DNA of 6,143 nt from Acetobacteraceae bacterium (GTDB taxonomy: Bacteria; Pseudomonadota; Alphaproteobacteria; Acetobacterales; Acetobacteraceae), in assembly GCA_030039695.1 (NCBI GenBank), contig JASHVB010000789.1, positions 1 through 6,143 of the forward strand. The letters are read 5' to 3'. The notes beneath the pieces were generated by a model. That model searched no databases. It saw nothing but the letters and a program-made list of their open reading frames with translations, and was not told the DNA's origin. Positions 1 through 5,291 of this stretch are shown in pieces; the stretch's first letter is position 1, and each line of letters begins with the position of its first letter. A program made the translations under genes and the position numbers.

Positions 1-1027
1 GCCGCTCGATCAGGTCGCGGATGATCGCGCCCAGCACGTTCATGCCGCTGTTGACATAGCGGAACACGCTGCCCGGCATCGTGGCCACGATCGACCGTTG
101 CGCCGCGTCGAACGCATCCCCCGCATCCTGGTACACTGCGCTATTCTCGAACCCGAGCGTGACGTAGCCATCGTCATGCCGCACCGGAAAACCGAGGCCG
201 GAGCGCATGCGCAGCAGATGGTCGACGGTGATCAGCCGGTGTATGTCGCGTGGATCCTGCCAAAGCGGCGCTGGCGCGGGATCGTACACCGAGTTGAGCC
301 ACCCATCTTGGATGAGCCGGCCGATCAACGTGCAGGTGATCGCCTTGGTCATGGACCAGCTCGGCGTGGCGCGGTCGGGACCGCTCCACGGATTATAGCG
401 CTCGACCAGCACGCGATGCGGCGAAGCAATTAGAATGCCGTAGACGCCCGGCGAGTTGGCAAACAGCGTACGCAGCGATGCGACGAGCTTGACCGGCGGC
501 GGTTGTGGTGGCTCGACCGCCTCGCCCACCGGCCAGTCATGGCCCTCGCCGGGCATCTCCCGCGCGATCGGCTTGGGATCGAACGACGGCGCCGCATGTG
601 CGCCGAGCAGGATTCCGCCGTAGTTGTGCCTCGCGATGGCGGAGCCGATCACCGGGGGACCGAACGGGGGATCGTTCCACACCACGGTGACGCGGTAGTC
701 GCTGTTGTCCACCTCGATATCGAGTTGTCCGTGGCGATGCGCTTCCAGCAACGTCGCCTGGCCGGAAGCGGGGCCGCGGGCGGAAAGACCGGCTGGCACG
801 GACGCCGCGCGCCAGCGGAAATGCCGGTCGGCCGTCGGTCGGTCGAGGCCGCTGACATACAGCATGTCGACGTAGCGCTTCGCCGCAAAGTTCACCGAGC
901 GTTGCCGCATCGCGCGCGCCGACGCGTCGAACAGCACCGGATCGGCCGGCGCGCGTCCAAATGGCTGCGGCGTGCGGTCGATGATGGGATCCTCGCGTGA
1001 GACCGGCGGATCGACGCGTTCAGTCAT
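1..1027 (-). CDS. Beta-lactamase-fold serine hydrolase, C-terminus cut by window edge
   Basis: Reading the minus strand from the ATG at 1027 gives 342 uninterrupted residues to the window edge with no stop, so the 3' end is missing. Residues S225-M-T-K228 form the SxxK nucleophile motif inside SWSMTKAIT, and Y324-V-N326 matches the second (YxN) motif of class C beta-lactamase/penicillin-binding-like esterases. The third motif (KTG or HxG type) would lie beyond the edge. The family includes class C beta-lactamases, EstB-like esterases and 6-aminohexanoate-dimer hydrolases; members use an acyl-serine intermediate to cleave amides or esters, and the substrate here is unknown. SxxK sits far from the N-terminus, leaving about 180 residues ahead of the core. 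No signal peptide is evident, suggesting a cytoplasmic enzyme. The start overlaps the oxygenase stop as ATGA, and a GGAG (1036-1039) lies 8 nt upstream, so translation is probably coupled. Family assignment is firm; true lactamase activity is doubtful. Confidence 0.88.
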   Translation of the reverse strand, partial: MTERVDPPVSREDPIIDRTPQPFGRAPADPVLFDASARAMRQRSVNFAAKRYVDMLYVSGLDRPTADRHFRWRAASVPAGLSARGPASGQATLLEAHRHGQLDIEVDNSDYRVTVVWNDPPFGPPVIGSAIARHNYGGILLGAHAAPSFDPKPIAREMPGEGHDWPVGEAVEPPQPPPVKLVASLRTLFANSPGVYGILIASPHRVLVERYNPWSGPDRATPSWSMTKAITCTLIGRLIQDGWLNSVYDPAPAPLWQDPRDIHRLITVDHLLRMRSGLGFPVRHDDGYVTLGFENSAVYQDAGDAFDAAQRSIVATMPGSVFRYVNSGMNVLGAIIRDLIER

Positions 1028-1917
1028 TTCGCCGGCTCCATAGCGGGCGCCGCGGCAGGCATTTCAAAGAACCGGTTGCGCATCCCCTTCTGGTTTTCAT
1101 AGAGCGAGCCCTGCTTCGTTGCCGGCGGCAACGGCATCCGCACTGGTGCCCGCACCAGCCGTGGTTCGCGGTGTTCGCCGGCCACCATCAGCGCCTTGTA
1201 TTTTTCCATTCCGCCTGGGAAGCCGAGTAGCGGCCAGGCGTCGGCGGCGCGAAACTGCAACAATAGCAGGCGGCGGTCCCGGTCGGAGACGTTGGGTGCC
1301 GAGCCGTGCACCGCGCGCACGTGGTGCACAGTGATCGCTCCGGCCTTACCGTTCAGCGGAATTGCCGAAGCGTAATCGACGTCATTGTTGGCCGGGTCCA
1401 TCGCACCGCAGAAAATGCCATCGGCGTGGTGGTCGAAAACTGGACCACGATGGCTGCCCGGGATGATCATCAGCGGACCATTCTCCATTGCCATGTCGTC
1501 CATCATGATGCCGACGGCGGCAAGATTATCGTTGGTGTGCGGATAGAACGCCCAGTCCTGGTGCCACTCCACCGACGCACCGAAGCCGGCGCATTTCATG
1601 TTCAGTTTGGCGGTATCGAAGCGGATGTCCGGCCCCCACAGGGCTTGCAGCACGGCGATGACCTTGGGATGGCGGGTCAAGCGTCCGTATTCCGGATGCT
1701 GCAGATGCGTCTGCTTGATGCGCCGCACCCGGGGGTTTTCCGGCGTGTGGCTGTCCTCCAGGTCGTATATGTCGTCATGCGCGGTCAGGCCGCGCGCGCG
1801 TTCAACAAATCCGTCAGTCACGTCGCGCAGGCGCTGCACTTCCGCCTGGGTCAGGACGTCCGGCACGACAATGGCGCCGACGGCGTTGTATTCGTCGATC
1901 TGGGCTTGAGTGAGCAT
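1024..1917 (-). CDS. Phytanoyl-CoA dioxygenase (PhyH) family Fe(II)/2-oxoglutarate oxygenase
   Basis: This encodes 297 residues, the usual length for bacterial PhyH proteins. The start at 1917 (MLTQAQIDEYNAVG) is preferred over an in-frame ATG at 1968 because GGAGG (1923-1927) sits 5 nt upstream, and because the family normally begins close to a 'Q-x-x-x-Y/F-x-x-x-G' segment. The iron-binding triad is visible: H119 and D121 in EWHQDWAF, and the distal H204 in RAVHGSAPN. R215 or R216 (DRDRR) is placed to bind the 2-oxoglutarate carboxylate. Family members hydroxylate C-H bonds of small molecules (phytanoyl-CoA, ectoine, natural-product and phosphonate substrates) using O2 and 2-oxoglutarate, releasing CO2 and succinate. 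All catalytic residues are present, so it is probably active; its substrate is unknown. It is the first gene of a unit with the overlapping serine hydrolase and diverges from the importer genes. It is probably cytoplasmic. Confidence 0.93.
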   Translation of the reverse strand: MLTQAQIDEYNAVGAIVVPDVLTQAEVQRLRDVTDGFVERARGLTAHDDIYDLEDSHTPENPRVRRIKQTHLQHPEYGRLTRHPKVIAVLQALWGPDIRFDTAKLNMKCAGFGASVEWHQDWAFYPHTNDNLAAVGIMMDDMAMENGPLMIIPGSHRGPVFDHHADGIFCGAMDPANNDVDYASAIPLNGKAGAITVHHVRAVHGSAPNVSDRDRRLLLLQFRAADAWPLLGFPGGMEKYKALMVAGEHREPRLVRAPVRMPLPPATKQGSLYENQKGMRNRFFEMPAAAPAMEPAK

Positions 1918-2028
1918 GGTTTCCTCCGGACCGGGCGTAGCGTAGCACCGGGGCGGAGCCGCTGTCATACCGTTCCGGTCTGGGTGGCATGCGGGAGGGC
2001 ACTCTCACGCTCGTGACTGGCGTCCTTT

Positions 2029-2040
2029 CCTGCATGCAGG
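2029..2040. promoter_or_regulatory. 12-bp perfect palindrome, candidate operator
   Basis: CCTGCATGCAGG is a perfect dyad lying about 50 bp before the importer start codon and just upstream of the TATTTA that might be its -10 element. Palindromes of this size in a divergent promoter region are typical binding sites for dimeric regulators, and importer operons of this class are often controlled by LacI- or GntR-type proteins. No regulator gene is in the window, and the sequence does not match a consensus that I recognise. A chance palindrome is possible in GC-rich DNA. Confidence 0.35.
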
Positions 2041-2041
2041 T

Positions 2042-2076
2042 TCAGTCGTATTTAACTGACAGCCCAACGATGTCAG
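2042..2076 (+). promoter_or_regulatory. Two overlapping, mutually exclusive inverted repeats just before the binding-protein RBS
   Basis: TCAGT (2042-2046) pairs with ACTGA (2055-2059) across an 8-nt loop. CTGACA (2056-2061) pairs with TGTCAG (2071-2076) across a 9-nt loop. The two share bases 2056-2059, so only one could form at a time. The second ends four bases before the AGGAGG at 2080. They could be paired operator half-sites or an alternative-fold leader, depending on where transcription starts. Both stems are short, so either role is tentative. Confidence 0.3.
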
Positions 2077-2090
2077 CAGAGGAGGAAGCG

Positions 2091-3155
2091 ATGTCGGAAG
2101 TCCGCGACCGGATCCGGGTAGCGCGTCGCACCATGCTGCATGGTGCAAGCCTCGGCGGGGCAATGGCTTGGCTCGGCGCGATCCAGGCCCGGGCCGCGGA
2201 GGCGGGCGCGTTCCCGTCGCATCCGCGTTGGAAGCTGGTGTTCGTCAATCATGTAACCACCAATCCGTTCTTTGTCCCGACGCAATATGGGATCGAGGAC
2301 GCGAGCACTCTGTTGGGCTGCGACTACCAATGGACCGGCTCGGCCAATGCCGACGTAGCGCAGATGGTGAACGCGATGAACGCGGCGATCGCCGCGAAGG
2401 CGGCCGCGATCGCGGTGCCTATCGTCGATCCGCACGCGTTCAATACGCCGGTGCAGCGTGCGCTGGACGCCGGCATTCCGGTGTTCTCTTACAACGCGGA
2501 TGCACCGGCCGATAGTGGCAACAAGCGCCTCGCCTATATTGGGCAGGATCTTTATCAATCCGGCTATCAAATGGGCGAGCACATCGCATCAATTGTCGAT
2601 TCCGGGCTGGTAGGCCTGTTCATTGCTACCCCGGGCCAACTCAACATCCAGCCACGGCTGGATGGGGCGGTCGCGGCAATCAAGAAGTCGGGAAAGAATA
2701 TCCAGACGCAGCAGATCGCCACCGGTGCGACGGTGAATGAAGAGTTGGGTAAGATCAAAGCCTTCTATCTCGGCCATCAGGACCTGAAAGGAATGTTCGC
2801 GGTAGACGCTGGCAGCACACAGGGTGTTGGCGAAGTCATGCAGCAATTCAAGCTCGCGTCAAAGGGCGTACACGCCGGCGGCTACGACTTGCTGCCACGC
2901 ACGCTGCAGCTCATCCAGTCCGGCGATCTTGATTTCACCATCGACCAGCAGGCGTATCTGCAAGGCTTCTACACGGCAATGGAGATGTTCATGTATTTGG
3001 CGTCAGGCGGGTTGACGGGGCCGGCCAACATCAACACGGGGTTGAAGTTCGTCACCAAAGCGGACGTCGGACCATACCTATCCACCAAGACACGGTACGA
3101 AGGCAGCGCCAGCGCGAAGCAGATCGTGCAACGCGCGGGGCCGATCAAGGGATAG
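2091..3155 (+). CDS. Ribose/fructose-type ABC importer, periplasmic substrate-binding protein
   Basis: The product is 354 residues, normal for a periplasmic binding protein of the CUT2 class (Peripla_BP_4 fold, related to RbsB and FrcB). ATG 2091 is chosen because AGGAGG (2080-2085) lies 5 nt upstream; in-frame ATGs further upstream lack this and would bury the signal peptide. The N-terminus has a twin-arginine-like pattern (R12-R13-T-M-L-H), a hydrophobic stretch at about 15-31, and a likely peptidase site after A-R-A35, so export through Tat is plausible. The mature part shows family hallmarks: FFVPTQYG near 61-67, AIAVPIVDP near 106-114, DAGIPVFSYNAD near 126-137, AYIGQD near 148-153, VDAGSTQG near 238-245 and IDQQAYLQGFY near 284-294. 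It captures a small, probably polar solute and hands it to the permease. Sugars are the commonest ligands of this family, but the ligand here is unknown. It is the first gene of the importer operon. Confidence 0.94.
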   Translation: MSEVRDRIRVARRTMLHGASLGGAMAWLGAIQARAAEAGAFPSHPRWKLVFVNHVTTNPFFVPTQYGIEDASTLLGCDYQWTGSANADVAQMVNAMNAAIAAKAAAIAVPIVDPHAFNTPVQRALDAGIPVFSYNADAPADSGNKRLAYIGQDLYQSGYQMGEHIASIVDSGLVGLFIATPGQLNIQPRLDGAVAAIKKSGKNIQTQQIATGATVNEELGKIKAFYLGHQDLKGMFAVDAGSTQGVGEVMQQFKLASKGVHAGGYDLLPRTLQLIQSGDLDFTIDQQAYLQGFYTAMEMFMYLASGGLTGPANINTGLKFVTKADVGPYLSTKTRYEGSASAKQIVQRAGPIKG

Positions 3156-3176
3156 CGGCGTGCGATGCTGCGCCGC
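3155..3176 (+). promoter_or_regulatory. Stem-loop immediately after the binding-protein stop codon
   Basis: GCGGCG (3155-3160) and CGCCGC (3171-3176) form a 6-bp all-GC stem with a 10-nt loop, beginning on the last base of the stop codon. No U-tract follows, so it is not a standard terminator. GC-rich stem-loops after the first gene of binding-protein operons are known to stabilise the upstream mRNA, giving more binding protein than membrane parts. That role is inferred here. Confidence 0.45.
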
Positions 3177-3190
3177 CAAGGCCGGCCTTG
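3177..3190. repeat. 14-bp perfect palindrome
   Basis: CAAGGCCGGCCTTG reads the same on both strands and directly abuts the previous stem-loop. In RNA it could form a 5-bp stem closed by a CCGG tetraloop. It may add to the mRNA barrier between the binding-protein and permease genes, or be a protein-binding dyad. There is no U-run after it. Confidence 0.4.
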
Positions 3191-3192
3191 AC

Positions 3193-3230
3193 GGGAGAGG
3201 CAGAGCCGGTCCGGTTGCAGACCGGCCATG
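3193..3230 (+). promoter_or_regulatory. Permease ribosome-binding region with hairpin between Shine-Dalgarno-like site and start codon
   Basis: GGGAGAGG (3193-3200) is the only good Shine-Dalgarno-like sequence before the permease ATG (3228) but lies 27 nt away, too far for normal use. Between them, GCCGGTC (3205-3211) and GACCGGC (3220-3226) form a perfect 7-bp stem with an 8-nt loop. Folding would leave only about 5 unpaired bases (3201-3204 and 3227) between the site and the ATG. This resembles hairpin-bridged ribosome-binding sites described in phage T4. The alternative is that the hairpin simply hinders initiation and lowers permease synthesis. Confidence 0.45.
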
Positions 3231-4202
3231 ACAGCAAGGCCCAGGCGCGTGCTCGACGCCTTCGCACGTTGGCAGGAAGCCAGCATCCTGGTCGTCGCGC
3301 TTCTCCTGATCGCCTGGTTTCAGAACGCCAACCACGACTTCCTGCTCACCAGCGCCAGCCTGGAGAACCTGTCACAATTCGTCGCACCCGCCGCGATCAT
3401 CGCCTGTGGCGAGATCATGCTGATGATCGGCGGCGAGATCGATCTCTCCGCCGGCATGGTCTTCGCGCTGGCGCCGTTTGCCATGTATTTCGCCTACTCC
3501 GCCGGGATTCCGATGATCCCTTCACTACTTCTCGGAATCCTCGCCGCCGGCGTGGTCGGCCTCGTCAATGGGGTCATTACGCTCATCCTCGGGGTTCCAT
3601 CGTTCGTTACCACACTCGGTACGCTGTTCCTGGTGAACGGCCTGACGCTCACGATCTCCCATGGAACGCCGGTCACTCCGCCCGGCAGCCCGGCCTTCGC
3701 GCAGGTCATGGGTGCCTGGGGCTACAGCGAAATCCTCTGGGCTCTGCTTGTTGTTGTCGTGCTGCACATCGTGCTGCGCCATACGCGCTGGGGCCTGCAC
3801 ACCATCGCTGCTGGCGCGAATGAAACAGGCGCGCGAGAGGCCGGCATCCACGTCACCCGCATCAAGATCGGCAATTTCATCATTGTCGGCGTACTATCTG
3901 GCTTCACCGGTTGTTTGGAAGCGTTCCGCATCGGTTCGATCGACCCACAAGCAGGCGGCAATCAGATTATGTTTCTCGCCATCGCCGCCGGCGTGATCGG
4001 GGGAACGCCACTGGCGGGCGGTTCCGGCACCATAATCGGCGGACTAATCGGCGCGCTGGTGCTCGGCGTGCTCAACGACGGCTTCACTCTCATCGGGATC
4101 AACGCCTTTTTGTTTAATATCATTCTCGGCGCGGCGATTCTCGCGGCTATGCTCTTCAATATCTACATCACGCGGTTGACGCGCCAGGGCAGCCGACGAT
4201 GA
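3228..4202 (+). CDS. Ribose/fructose-type ABC importer, inner-membrane permease
   Basis: The 324-residue product has the length and pattern of the BPD_transp_2 family (RbsC, FrcC). Hydrophobic segments lie near 18-31, 50-68, 74-92, 97-121, 124-143, 167-184, 214-229, 247-261, 265-283 and 290-313. Family signatures are GGEIDLSAG (68-76), the substrate-pathway segment GLVNGVITLILGVPSFVTTLGT (starting at 111), and the cytoplasmic loop GANETGAREAGI (196-207), which couples to the ATPase. It would form a homodimeric channel that accepts solute from the binding protein. The start at 3228 is the first ATG after an in-frame stop at 3189; a GTG at 3249 is possible but less likely. The end overlaps the ATPase start as ATGA, indicating translational coupling. 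Nothing appears truncated or altered. Confidence 0.94.
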   Translation: MTARPRRVLDAFARWQEASILVVALLLIAWFQNANHDFLLTSASLENLSQFVAPAAIIACGEIMLMIGGEIDLSAGMVFALAPFAMYFAYSAGIPMIPSLLLGILAAGVVGLVNGVITLILGVPSFVTTLGTLFLVNGLTLTISHGTPVTPPGSPAFAQVMGAWGYSEILWALLVVVVLHIVLRHTRWGLHTIAAGANETGAREAGIHVTRIKIGNFIIVGVLSGFTGCLEAFRIGSIDPQAGGNQIMFLAIAAGVIGGTPLAGGSGTIIGGLIGALVLGVLNDGFTLIGINAFLFNIILGAAILAAMLFNIYITRLTRQGSRR

Positions 4203-4954
4203 CTGAGGCATTGCGTGCCGAAAACCTGACCAAGCGCTTCGGTGCGGTCACCGCGCTGGATGGCGTATCGTTGGCACTGCGGCAGGGTGAAATCCTCGGC
4301 ATTCTCGGCGACAATGGTGCCGGCAAATCGACGCTGATGAAAATCCTCACCGGCTATGAGACACCCACGAGCGGCCGGCTGTTCGTCGATGGCCTTGAGG
4401 TGTCGCTACATTCGGTGGATCACGCCCGATCGCTCGGCATTGAGTGCGTTTATCAGGACCTCGCACTCGCGAATTCGCTCAGTGTCTACCACAACATGTT
4501 CCTGAACCGCGAAATCCTCTACGCCGCGCCCCTGCGTTTGCTCAATCATCGAGCGATGCGGCGGCGTGCGGCCGAGACGCTGGCGAGCATGGGTGTCAAC
4601 ATTCCGTCCGTCGATCTGCCTGTCGAACGTCTGTCCGGCGGCCAGCGCCAGGCGATCGCCGTGGCGCGGGCGGTGAGCACCAACGCGCGCATCCTGCTGT
4701 TGGACGAGCCGCTCGCCGCGATGGGCGCGCGCGAGGCCGCGCTGATCATCGACCTGCTGCTTCGCCTGAAAAAGGAAGGGCGGCATTCCATCGCCATGAT
4801 CATGCACAACTATGCCCAGACGCTGGACATCGCCGACCGCATCGTGCTGATGCAGCACGGCCGCGTCACGTATGAGAAAGCGGCTGCCGCAACCTCGGTC
4901 GAGGAGTTGATGGAGATTGTGCGCCGCGAGTATCGCGCCATGCGGAGCGGGTGA
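4199..4954 (+). CDS. Ribose/fructose-type ABC importer, single-domain ATP-binding protein
   Basis: The 251-residue product powers the importer from the cytoplasmic face. All ATPase elements are visible: Walker A GDNGAGKST (37-45), Q-loop Q86 in VYQDLAL, signature LSGGQRQ (145-151), Walker B ILLLDEP (165-171) with catalytic E170, and the switch histidine H203 in MIMHNY. It has one nucleotide-binding domain, like FrcA of fructose importers, whereas RbsA-type proteins are tandem duplications of about 500 residues; it would therefore work as a homodimer. Two mild oddities occur after Walker B: L172 replaces the usual Thr, and the D-loop reads AAMGARE instead of the common SALD. FrcA-like proteins also vary here. 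A weak AGGG (4186-4189) precedes the start, which overlaps the permease stop by 4 bp. It is the last gene of the importer operon. Confidence 0.94.
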   Translation: MTEALRAENLTKRFGAVTALDGVSLALRQGEILGILGDNGAGKSTLMKILTGYETPTSGRLFVDGLEVSLHSVDHARSLGIECVYQDLALANSLSVYHNMFLNREILYAAPLRLLNHRAMRRRAAETLASMGVNIPSVDLPVERLSGGQRQAIAVARAVSTNARILLLDEPLAAMGAREAALIIDLLLRLKKEGRHSIAMIMHNYAQTLDIADRIVLMQHGRVTYEKAAAATSVEELMEIVRREYRAMRSG

Positions 4955-4960
4955 CCAGTT

Positions 4961-4992
4961 GTCGTTGCGAGGCACGCAACACTCGCTATGAC
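4961..4992. repeat. REP-like imperfect palindrome in convergent intergenic space
   Basis: GTCGTTGCGAG (4961-4971) and CTCGCTATGAC (4982-4992) pair in 10 of 11 positions, counting one G-U wobble and one U-U mismatch, around a 10-nt loop. The arms resemble the GTCATTGCGAG...CTCGCAATGAC palindromes scattered between genes in many bacterial genomes. An alternative inner hairpin, GTTGCG/CGCAAC (4964-4969 with 4975-4980, 5-nt loop), is also possible. It lies between the ends of two convergent genes, where such elements protect 3' ends or limit read-through. No U-tract follows on either strand, so I do not call it an intrinsic terminator. Confidence 0.5.
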
Positions 4993-5017
4993 AGAGGTCC
5001 ATCACTTCCAGCGGCCA

Positions 5018-5170
5018 TCAACGCAACAGATGCGGCCACAGTCCAGCCAGGCCGATGATGATCAGGTAGATTGCCACGATGATGTTCAGCAGGCGTGGGA
5101 TCGCCAGAATCAGAATCCCGGCGATCAGTGCGATCAACGGCTGCAATTCGACGATTCTGACGGTCAGCAT
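5018..5170 (-). CDS. Small DUF3096-type membrane protein, 50 residues
   Basis: The minus strand encodes MLTVRIVELQPLIALIAGIL, continuing to a TGA at 5018-5020. The sequence is almost wholly hydrophobic: one segment at about 9-24, a Pro-Arg turn at P25-R26, then a second segment at about 27-44. This fits a two-helix membrane hairpin. The pattern 'LQPLIALIAGILIL..PRLLN.IVAIYLI.IGL.GL' is that of the DUF3096 family, whose function is unknown. GGAG (5179-5182 on the complement) lies 8 nt before the start. That GGAG could pair with ACTCC (5191-5195 on the complement) in a 5-bp hairpin, which might dampen translation. It is convergent with the importer and divergent from the amidohydrolase, so it is probably an independent single-gene unit. 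Confidence 0.82.
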   Translation of the reverse strand: MLTVRIVELQPLIALIAGILILAIPRLLNIIVAIYLIIIGLAGLWPHLLR

Positions 5171-5291
5171 CTGACGGACTCCATGGTTCCGGAGTGGATA
5201 CTACGGCGAGCCGTTGGCGCCAGAACAGATGACGGAATAGGCACGATGCCGTGCGCGGACAATGGTCGTCGTCGCATGCGGGAGGCAAACC
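5171..5291. promoter_or_regulatory. Divergent intergenic region between DUF3096 gene and amidohydrolase
   Basis: These 121 bp should hold promoters for both flanking genes. I can see an 8-bp palindrome TGGCGCCA (5215-5222) and the amidohydrolase ribosome-binding site GGGAGG (5280-5285, 6 nt before the ATG). No -35/-10 pair stands out on either strand, and no further gene is visible. The amidohydrolase therefore need not be in the importer operon, because 337 bp and an opposite-strand gene separate them. Confidence 0.4.

Larger units (their letters stand above)
1918..2090. promoter_or_regulatory. Divergent intergenic region with candidate promoters for oxygenase and importer operons
   Basis: These 173 bp separate two genes transcribed away from each other, so promoters for both units should lie here. 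The left part is GC-rich; the right part contains the only AT-rich stretch (about 2041-2060), including TATTTA at 2049-2054, which could serve as a -10 element for the importer. I see no convincing -35 hexamer 17 bp upstream of it. Ribosome-binding sites are clear on both sides: GGAGG at 1923-1927 (minus strand) and AGGAGG at 2080-2085 (plus strand, 5 nt before the ATG at 2091). Promoter positions are inferred and not demonstrated. Confidence 0.55.

Noticed and set aside
503..1000. Plus-strand open frame (165 codons) in the serine hydrolase region
   Set aside because: The minus strand carries an uninterrupted hydrolase frame with SxxK and YxN motifs; the plus frame is Arg-rich and has no motif.
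1918..1968. Upstream start giving a 17-residue longer oxygenase
   Set aside because: GGAGG at 1923-1927 sits at ideal spacing for the start at 1917, and the extra residues look like untranslated leader.
1987..1998. 12-bp identity GCATGCGGGAGG, repeated at 5274-5285
   Set aside because: Only the second copy acts as a ribosome-binding site. Flanks differ and there is no third copy, so chance similarity of purine-rich leaders is the simpler explanation.
1306..2016. Long plus-strand open frame (236 codons) opposite the oxygenase gene
   Set aside because: It is antisense to a gene with clear catalytic motifs, and its translation has no recognisable fold and the biased composition of a shadow frame in GC-rich DNA.
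1989..2090. Upstream ATG codons in frame with the binding protein
   Set aside because: They would place about 34 residues without signal-peptide character before the Tat-like signal; the strong AGGAGG lies directly before ATG 2091.
3155..3190. Intrinsic terminator after the binding-protein gene
   Set aside because: The stems lack a following U-tract, and the permease and ATPase genes continue the operon.
4406..5005. Minus-strand open frame (199 codons) opposite the ATPase gene
   Set aside because: It covers the signature and Walker B region of the ATPase in antisense, is rich in His, Arg and Gln, and matches no family.
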